DNA of 64,000 nt from Candidatus Phycorickettsia trachydisci (GTDB taxonomy: Bacteria; Pseudomonadota; Alphaproteobacteria; Rickettsiales; Rickettsiaceae), in assembly GCF_003015145.1 (NCBI RefSeq), contig NZ_CP027845.1:1116001-1180000 (forward strand), in the 5' to 3' direction. Positions within the stretch are counted from its first letter, which is position 1; each line of letters begins with the position of its first letter. The position numbers and the translations under genes were made by a program. Under the pieces are notes generated by a model. It was not told the DNA's origin and did not search any database. It saw nothing but the letters and a program-made list of their open reading frames with translations. Below are positions 59,801 to 64,000 of the stretch, piece after piece.

Positions 59801-60032
59801 CTTGCCTATCTTTTAACCACTCAGCCTTTACAAACCCTTCAGGCACCAATATTTCCTTATGAACAACTCCTTTCTTATTTTCATAATTATGAATCTTTTC
59901 TCTTACAGCTCCAGTAGCAGGATCTACAATCTTTTGCACTAATTTCACCCCAGCACGATACGCAGCAGCTCCCACTGCGCTCTCTCCTTTACTTCTTTGA
60001 ATTGGATTTGTACTGAAGTGATATATTGCCAC
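53865..60032 (-). CDS. traA: Ti-type TraA conjugative relaxase-helicase with Toprim and His-rich tail
   Basis: 2055 residues, start GTG at 60032. Residues ~1-230 are a MobA/MobL (MOBQ) relaxase: AVGAAAYRAGVKL near the start and the metal-site stretch VAVHYDNPDNPHAHLLMTMR. Residues ~350-760 form a RecD/TraI-type helicase (QGLPGAGKST ~387, LIIDEMSMVS, AYKGQGGTYEYVYV). Long helical regions follow. Residues ~1480-1700 are a DNA-primase-like part with a Toprim signature (VLIVEGEKTADIA, VIWPDNDAPG). The last ~60 residues include a dense His/Asp run near 2010-2030. The relaxase nicks oriT and pilots the strand into the recipient. A candidate oriT lies 152 bases upstream. No type IV secretion genes are in the window. 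Confidence 0.92.
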   Translation of the reverse strand: MAIYHFSTNPIQRSKGESAVGAAAYRAGVKLVQKIVDPATGAVREKIHNYENKKGVVHKEILVPEGFVKAEWLKDRQELWQRTEDSEIRKDAQLGRQIVIALPKELSEEENIELAVNFAKEVLAKDGMVVDVAVHYDNPDNPHAHLLMTMRDLEFDKEGEVVFGGKNRDWNSKQKIFEWRKAWEKCLNKELSIKGFDMEVSAASFKDRGIDLVATKHEGKIRHIARVMRVQAYNEQVRLANLEVIRENPEMLIDMLQSRKGVFNRDDIVKGFKGVLFESCGGRLTISEEEELVRGVEGIMNSEKLVRVSDRGFGGKAMYAGKRQVEKEAELVRAANELKSRYGHMIAVPEGGKIDEGLSVQQEFVVKGVLESSDLAIVQGLPGAGKSTIAKTIAKEYEKLGYRVLGTAVTAAACKNLHEITDMQVQTIAHMKTRWDWLEKDGKAIDFGSRDVLIIDEMSMVSLSDMGYLLSKAAEKGAKVIALGDVNQFAAIKEHGAASKLIEIADVFELNQVKRMKNPQHSKAAEMMADKKIEEAIEVLSQQGVFKLSSSRVVARENLVLDYVSKYAELVEDGEGKYLGLNKKMVILAHTNKEVNALNKMIRSELKSLEVLDAQDKQVKVGSRRMSFAVGEQVVFGKNDKDLGVINGDVGVINGIKEFDEYSGGRYADVKVKLSTGKLVTINTKEYKDISYGYAITAYKGQGGTYEYVYVVHEKGLRYEAFNVMITRHEKGLIVYVNEEDLKIKSVLQDAKFVELVKKLASTLSLDSTSGLVIDHDFESVEAKNIQHYLGIKAEVKEEVELFNKWKKTQIAEKGFVPKSSAYDNMDSFTHKVALRKAAASMILADFDKHNRLLKVAGVSKGLLEVHAGNKEKNLDVKHFRLVSSNWKESALDLTQKWLEHQDDLIDKLAAKETELHSLQVEHEAEELKLRYLNHYISSHMSYLQRVYKDAYHKIHDQWDELQKKYGAKRLVQMVNKNPQLLGEFRGKFGWYGSDEERKEAKRLAVNIGDSMRLASDNQDSCIAHNDLMDKKGLGTKIEKLSLEVSNMEKLLASKKDYKFMNSLKISPEILERKADLGKWQSLLLGSGIVDDNALSGLVEEVKFKQANTLYKNIWRYKSVQNGLNDLVLRIADWYSKESLEYPSTHLFFEYKRELKDLWVDITSKEGWQGVVKARGLFEGCLKGDLTEERDRIVNRLSKGVSKENIARLADIYLNERVKICEKFIEHKSSYFNLKKELNDKEQQIKILQGKKQGELGNLNNIYQEGANEILSEFKKLQKVEGDKAIDMVNHDPEVLGTYRGFGIGKIIRTMDRVRAHELSQGVASSISSIFKLESEIEALKTEISKGGYQAKIKDLDHKAFVMQIHDLSTKTLQNLQKLKNKQIDRDSLETLECIARQKIADKDRLLGIENRFEIKQEVLKFDDVVKQLRSSDYERLFRQYAGNIVDGKENIRVHGSSISYGSLNMNLDNGLWIRFSTGESGNIFHFVQKGAGVDKVHSLQIVADQVGCAGLNATFIKKAELHPVEPEVKQEQRLVPITFNEELTKEAFEERFGYLCSANKLEALHRYCDDQGNILGYAARLIDRQSGKKQVLPVAYLYDQEENKAKVALKAFTDQKLVYGLEKLRDNKTVLIVEGEKTADIAQTLFPEMNVISWIGGSNSAYKVDWSGVHGKQVVIWPDNDAPGVKAAEIIHERLSVLENYSGDKVSIVDVKNLGLPEKWDLADKLPEHLSKENIKELVSIHDKDYCVKQIKEQAKEISLELEHKLEKLLDPRDELKALRKELQQFKHPRLNKDIIRDIATEHVFEATLKNNNMPLSEEQKVEIYQRLAHDIKDIAYEYEALSYEQIANDPDSFKRFYSKKGPNNKLLLQEIRQKIEYETRVREMGSDPRDRNMEKDFGKMLEQAHENHFVKEISKENKDIGQSVAEQIADYGLKHGMSSLTTKRLEIMHDIAKEEHQHLDKAISHGLDHHKELDIEHDHFKEMNRNLGRAFRDHMLHDHLHNDHNHHDHHIDHNHHQEEIANRLAHEALMHHLEEQHRIQHELTVTHTLKLHH

Positions 60033-60183
60033 CTTTATTCCCTTTGCTTTACTAATTTTGTTACTTCTACTATTTCTTCTACTCCCACTACCACCAAATC
60101 TCTCATTATCTTTTTACCCCCCTAATTTCAGCTAGGATCACCTCAATCACAACATTTTCGTTGACGCACTTTCGCACCCTTCA

Positions 60184-60218
60184 ACATGTATGCCTGCAGC
60201 ATACATGTATAAGTGCGC
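60184..60218 (+). other. Candidate oriT (inverted repeat plus MOBQ-like nic core)
   Basis: ACATGTATGC (60184-60193), loop CTGCA, and GCATACATGT (60199-60208) form a perfect 10-bp inverted repeat. One base later comes TAAGTGCGC (60210-60218). TAAGTGCGC is the start of the nic region in RSF1010/R1162 and Ti-plasmid origins, which are cut by the same relaxase class and likewise have an inverted repeat beside it. It lies between the divergent relaxase and the 565-residue gene, the expected place. Nicking is not shown. Confidence 0.7.
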
Positions 60219-60256
60219 TATTAAAACTAATATTACCATCCTTATTTGACCCTGTA

Positions 60257-60285
60257 TAGACTTTTTTATTCTTTTATGCTATATT
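60257..60285 (+). promoter_or_regulatory. Candidate promoter of the 565-residue gene
   Basis: TAGACT (60257-60262) and TATATT (60280-60285) are separated by 17 bases and lie 24 bases before the ATG at 60310. Consensus match is partial. Confidence 0.35.
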
Positions 60286-60309
60286 TTTTCATATTGTATA
60301 TACCTTATC

Positions 60310-62007
60310 ATGAAAAGAAAGTTCGATAACCTTACTGAATTACCTTCTGCTAAAACTAAAAAGCAGAAAATATCTTTACTAGAAGAAAAGATTGAAGAAC
60401 AAAAAAAGATAATACATACGCAAAAATTAGAAATACTTGAGTTACAAGAAAAACTATCTCAACAACATAAAATCGAAAAACATAAAATCATAATATTTTT
60501 AAAGAACATATTAGAAATAGATGTAAGCAACAATGTACTAGTAGATATAACTTTTAACGATTACCAAAACGATTTGATAGTACTTGGACGCACTCCAGTT
60601 ACAGGTAGCCCCAAACTACAAATGCGTCATATTACGCCTTATGCTTTTTTAAAACAACTTATAAAACTACGTGTTAAAACCCTCCCTTCTCCCAAACAAT
60701 TATTAGCCGATTTAAGTAAAAATATTATGGTATTTATGCAAGATGATAAGGGAATTTGTCTAGTACAAACAGAGTATGAAAAATACGGACTAAAAGAAGA
60801 CTTTTATAAAATCAAAATGGTCACAAGCAAAAATACCTATTATTTAATTAGTCCTCAACAAACAGAAAGATTAAGCCTCGAAATCATTACTGCTATAGCC
60901 CCATACCGTCCGAAACTAGAAAAATTATATACAGAAAGAAAAAGTAAATTTATCAAAAACGCGATGCAATACCTACAAAAAGCTATCGATGACACAAACA
61001 CTTATGCAATAGCTTGCGAATCACTTGCGCGGTTTATTTTTACCTTATTTAATCAAAAACCTTTAATTTCCTTCCCTACAGAAGGTAACACATTAGCATA
61101 CGAAATACGCCTATACAACTCAGCAGATGAAGCACAAGAAGGAAAAACATCAGAATTCGAGGTTCTTACTCCTTATGAAGTCAAGAATAAAATGAAGGTA
61201 GAAACATTAAATTACAAAATCAGAATTGTATATAATGAAGGAGCCTTGGTTAAAAAAACCATTAAAGCATTAAATATACTTGATAGTATTATTTTTAAAT
61301 TTAGACAAAAAATAGATTACAACTCTGATTTAGCCCAGTATAACGCAAAACATAACGCAAGACTTAAACTATATAAACCATATACCCTTGAAACAAAAAA
61401 GTACAACAAATCCTTACCAAAAAATCAAATTAAGGAGCTACTAAAATACCACATAGCTAAACATCTATATTTGTTATTTGACTTCAAACCTTTAGAACAA
61501 GAAGTTTTTGTCCCAGCTAAACACCCATCTAAGGATCAAAAAAGTATAACAGTGTTTTTAAAAGCAGGAAATACGACACAATATTGTATCAAAAAAGGAA
61601 AAGAATATCGTCAAGAGCAAATAAAAAATGCTAAACACTACAATAAACAAGTAGTATTTCGCCAAGAAGGCAAAGATACTAGCTTAATAGCAGAAAAAAT
61701 GATAGATCATTTCAAGTTATCTTTATTAGCTTTTACTTATTTTCTAAAAGGATTTGGAGAAAATGAAAAAAATTATCCATCCCTTATACTCAATTCTTTT
61801 GGAGAAATTGTTGCATCTGCCTATGGCATTAGCATCAAAGAATTTACTGCTCATATTGAAGAAACTGACTTATGGATCAAATCACAACAAGGCTACATTA
61901 GCAGCGATGGTAGCAGCGAAAGTGAGCATAGGGAAACTACATGGACTACAGATGGCACGCAACATAATCTTGATCAAAACGATTATTATTATCAATTAAT
62001 AGGTTAA
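60310..62007 (+). CDS. Unrecognised 565-residue protein with basic N-terminus and coiled coil
   Basis: I do not recognise a family. Residues 2-19 contain two basic clusters (KRK and KTKKQK) spaced like a bipartite nuclear localisation signal. Residues ~22-65 are a coiled coil (EEKIEEQKKIIHTQKLEILE). The rest is Lys-rich with mixed helix and strand. The tail from ~530 is Ser/Thr/Asp/Gln-rich (ISSDGSSESEHRETT). No signal peptide or membrane segment is seen. It is divergent from the relaxase across the candidate oriT, so it may be a conjugation accessory or cargo protein, or a host-directed effector; neither is proven. Confidence 0.7.
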   Translation: MKRKFDNLTELPSAKTKKQKISLLEEKIEEQKKIIHTQKLEILELQEKLSQQHKIEKHKIIIFLKNILEIDVSNNVLVDITFNDYQNDLIVLGRTPVTGSPKLQMRHITPYAFLKQLIKLRVKTLPSPKQLLADLSKNIMVFMQDDKGICLVQTEYEKYGLKEDFYKIKMVTSKNTYYLISPQQTERLSLEIITAIAPYRPKLEKLYTERKSKFIKNAMQYLQKAIDDTNTYAIACESLARFIFTLFNQKPLISFPTEGNTLAYEIRLYNSADEAQEGKTSEFEVLTPYEVKNKMKVETLNYKIRIVYNEGALVKKTIKALNILDSIIFKFRQKIDYNSDLAQYNAKHNARLKLYKPYTLETKKYNKSLPKNQIKELLKYHIAKHLYLLFDFKPLEQEVFVPAKHPSKDQKSITVFLKAGNTTQYCIKKGKEYRQEQIKNAKHYNKQVVFRQEGKDTSLIAEKMIDHFKLSLLAFTYFLKGFGENEKNYPSLILNSFGEIVASAYGISIKEFTAHIEETDLWIKSQQGYISSDGSSESEHRETTWTTDGTQHNLDQNDYYYQLIG

Positions 62008-62071
62008 AAAAATAACAAGTAAATTTTTTAGGTTTTGTGATATAATTTAATAAATAATTATATGAAAGCCT

Positions 62072-62572
62072 ATGCTTAAAAATACCTTAGAAAATTATTT
62101 AGATGATACCGGAGGTTTTGTAAGATTCTTAAATGAATCTATTGAAAACCACGATGGCAATATATACAAATGGATTCAAGGACACTTTTTAAAATCAGAC
62201 AATAAAGCAGACCTAAAAACTATCAAATCTTTTTTTGAAGCTGAAAAAATTTTAATATCTGCATACCTTAAAAAAGGAGAACACCAAAAGCTACACACAT
62301 TAATAAAAGAATTCATCAACGTAAATGACACAATTACTGCACTTCAAGTAACTATACTAGCTAACCTATTACAGGATGAAAAAAGCTTTATATTGACCAG
62401 TCATCCTGCACAACAGACCTTATTCGATATATTTAAAAATTTCGAAGATTTTATTAAAGAACATTCCGAAACTGATAAAAATATGGAACAAGCATGGAGA
62501 TTGAGAGAAGAAATTTTAAATGATTTAACAGATCAAGACTTAATAGGCGAAACAGTTGAAGATAAGGGCTGA
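62072..62572 (+). CDS. Unrecognised 166-residue helical protein
   Basis: An open frame of good length on the same strand as the 565-residue gene, 64 bases after it. The sequence looks fully helical and acidic at the C-terminus (LTDQDLIGETVEDKG), without signal peptide, membrane segment or known motif. GAAAG lies 6 bases upstream as a weak ribosome site. It may form an operon with the upstream gene. Confidence 0.6.
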   Translation: MLKNTLENYLDDTGGFVRFLNESIENHDGNIYKWIQGHFLKSDNKADLKTIKSFFEAEKILISAYLKKGEHQKLHTLIKEFINVNDTITALQVTILANLLQDEKSFILTSHPAQQTLFDIFKNFEDFIKEHSETDKNMEQAWRLREEILNDLTDQDLIGETVEDKG

Positions 62573-62599
62573 TTCACTTTTATCAGTAAAAATATTTTT

Positions 62600-62725
62600 A
62601 TGTCACCATATTTAGATGATGTTATATATTACACCCACTTTCTAGAAGATAGTATTGAGGAAAAAGATTTTAGTAAAATCACTCAACTTCTTACTACACT
62701 TCTAATCGAAAAAGGATCTCAATAA
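62600..62725 (+). CDS. Possible 41-residue small protein
   Basis: ATG at 62600 opens a 41-residue acidic frame (MSPYLDDVIYYTHFLEDSIE, then EKDFSKITQLLTTLLIEKGS). It is helical-looking, with no ribosome site or family. It ends inside the start of the Fic fragment in another frame, so it may be the remnant of an N-terminal part separated by a frameshift. Confidence 0.3.
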   Translation: MSPYLDDVIYYTHFLEDSIEEKDFSKITQLLTTLLIEKGSQ

Positions 62726-62996
62726 AGAGCTCAAAATTATAGTAAGAGAGGATGCAAGCCTCAAGAAAATGAGAGATACCGCAAACCTAGTCTTGGATTT
62801 TTTATTTGCAAACCCTATTACTAGTGTGAGTGAAATAAGCAATAATTTAGATAAGGTTTACAATACCATACATAACATTTTAAAAGTATTTATAAAGCTA
62901 AATTTTGTATCAGAAAAAATTGTAAACAAAAGAAACAGAATCTACCGCTTTGAGCCTTATCTAAATTTATTAGAAAAAGAGTATGATATCATTTAA
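62706..62996 (+). pseudogene. Fic-family protein, C-terminal winged-helix fragment
   Basis: The frame is open from 62706, before the first ATG at 62769, and reads LKKMRDTANLVLDFLFANPI, then ISNNLDKVYNTIHNILKVFI and KRNRIYRFEPYLNLL. This is the pattern of the helix-turn-helix domain at the end of many Fic AMP-transferases. The Fic core (HPFxxGNGR) is absent from the window, so this is a remnant, or at most a small DNA-binding protein translated from 62769. Confidence 0.6.
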
Positions 62997-63029
62997 TCAA
63001 CAAAGCTTTTATAAACATAACAACTATTT

Positions 63030-64000
63030 ATGAACCTAAACTTCGTACTAAAAATAGCCTTCCGATATTTCTTCCCAAAAGCAGGAGATAGGTTCATTTC
63101 TTTCGTATCTGCCTTCTCTTTAGTAGGCACAACAATTGGAGTAGCTGCCCTAATTATCGTTATGTCCATCATGAACGGCTTTCATAATGAGCTAATTAGA
63201 TGCACCGTAGGTACTAATGGTCATATTGTATTACAAGGAGATGATCCCGAATATTTAAAAGATAAAGTAGCAAGATATAAATTTGTAACCGGTATAGGTT
63301 TTACAATAGAAGGACAAGGCCTATTATCTACTCCAGATCATAACACTGGTGTTATGGTAAAAGGCTTAAGCGAAAGTGATTTTATCTTAAAAAAACAATT
63401 ATCTAAAAATCTATCAAAACAAGCTAAAACCTTAAATGATCCTAACACAGTCCTTTTAGGCAAAGAACTAGCCATAAATCTTGGTTTAAAGACAGGAGAC
63501 GCTGTAACGCTACTTGTACCAGAAACAAGAGCATCAATTTTCGGCTCATTACCTAAATCAAAAGAACTAAAAGTAGCAGGAATTATATCTAGTGGCCTTA
63601 GCGAATACGATGCTGCAAATATAATTATCCCAATTGAAACAGCTCAAAAGGTATTTGACAGACCTAAAATGCTTGAAATATATACCGATAATCCTGACCA
63701 AGTAGATGCTTATACAAAAATTTTACAGCAAGACTTAGTCGGCCACATAGATTCAATTAGTAACTGGAAAATTACAAACAAAAGTATACTTTCTGCACTA
63801 AAGATAGAGAAAACAGCTATGGGCATGGTCTTGAGCCTTATAATCATGGTCGCATCTTTCAATATTATCTCAAGCCTTTTCATGCTAGTAAAAAACAAAA
63901 GTAAAGATATTGCTATCTTAAGGACTATTGGAGCATCTAAAAATTCCATAATGCTGATCTTTATGCTCAGCGGTTCCATGCTAGGTATCATAGGCACTTT
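63030..64000 (+). CDS. lolC: LolC/LolE-type lipoprotein-releasing ABC permease (3' end off the window)
   Basis: The frame runs from ATG at 63030 to the window edge, 323 residues of about 410. It starts LKIAFRYFFPKAGDRFISFV, followed by an N-terminal membrane segment (~25-50: GTTIGVAALIIVMSIMNGFH), a periplasmic domain (~50-265) and a second segment (~268-300). KNKSKDIAILRTIGASK is the conserved FtsX/LolCE motif before the next segment. LolCDE extracts lipoproteins from the inner membrane for LolA. LolC and LolE cannot be told apart here. The gene is intact as far as seen and is a core function, unlike most of the window. Confidence 0.9.
   Translation, partial: MNLNFVLKIAFRYFFPKAGDRFISFVSAFSLVGTTIGVAALIIVMSIMNGFHNELIRCTVGTNGHIVLQGDDPEYLKDKVARYKFVTGIGFTIEGQGLLSTPDHNTGVMVKGLSESDFILKKQLSKNLSKQAKTLNDPNTVLLGKELAINLGLKTGDAVTLLVPETRASIFGSLPKSKELKVAGIISSGLSEYDAANIIIPIETAQKVFDRPKMLEIYTDNPDQVDAYTKILQQDLVGHIDSISNWKITNKSILSALKIEKTAMGMVLSLIIMVASFNIISSLFMLVKNKSKDIAILRTIGASKNSIMLIFMLSGSMLGIIGT

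Noticed and set aside
53865-60032. A second recD gene
   Set aside because: The helicase motifs belong to a relaxase-helicase with an N-terminal MobA/MobL domain, that is TraA.
1-64000. tRNA genes, rRNA genes, riboswitches, attachment sites
   Set aside because: I looked for conserved arms and for integrase-flanked direct repeats and saw none that I could support by eye.

Overview
The window is AT-rich bacterial DNA that I would place in an obligate intracellular Rickettsiales lineage (Midichloriaceae or Rickettsiaceae type, probably a protist or amoeba symbiont). This rests on the combination of a Ti-type TraA relaxase, giant ankyrin and TPR proteins, an NB-ARC/TPR regulator, an Rpn-family nuclease, many toxin-antitoxin genes, and decayed gene fragments next to miniature transposons. 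No rRNA, tRNA or integrase gene was seen, so the exact taxon is an inference.

Left end (1-7.4 kb): five tightly coupled minus-strand genes (NAD-dependent epimerase, glycosyltransferase/radical-SAM fusion, WG-repeat/O-methyltransferase fusion, phytanoyl-CoA-type dioxygenase, ABC exporter cut by the window edge). They read like a small biosynthesis-and-export cluster. Next come recD2, an AbiE-type toxin-antitoxin pair with two inverted repeats in its promoter, and a plasmid-type parAB pair with a 16-bp palindrome that fits the repABC parS consensus.

14-28 kb is a mobile-element zone. It holds miniature elements whose ~36-bp inverted repeats resemble Tn3 ends, a Tn3-family transposon (divergent tnpR/tnpA, res region, recognisable right end), a 22-repeat ankyrin protein, Nudix and P-loop genes, a symporter-histidine kinase fusion and a GNAT acetyltransferase, with fragments of lolD, a PIN toxin and a truncated secreted protein.

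28.6-44.2 kb holds the most unusual locus. A minus-strand operon encodes a 1893-residue TPR protein, then a 2685-residue protein with a complete SecA-like motor, an OTU-like region that seems to have lost its catalytic residues, membrane segments and a C-terminal PD-(D/E)XK nuclease, then a 269-residue protein whose start overlaps the giant's stop, as an immunity gene would. Directly downstream lies an orphan CDI-type nuclease toxin tip with a DUF1436-like immunity gene. I read this as a polymorphic toxin system with a built-in SecA-like ATPase.

44.6-51.4 kb: a second ankyrin protein, a one-polypeptide regulator (LuxR-type HTH, membrane segment, NB-ARC NTPase, TPR), yefM-yoeB, an XRE regulator, and a nested pair of miniature elements. 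51.4-62 kb: an Rpn nuclease, a TPR protein and a 2055-residue TraA-like relaxase-helicase, with a candidate oriT just upstream (10-bp inverted repeat followed by a TAAGTGCGC nic-like core). The right end has unrecognised genes, a Fic C-terminal fragment and the 5' part of lolC/E, probably marking a return to core chromosome.
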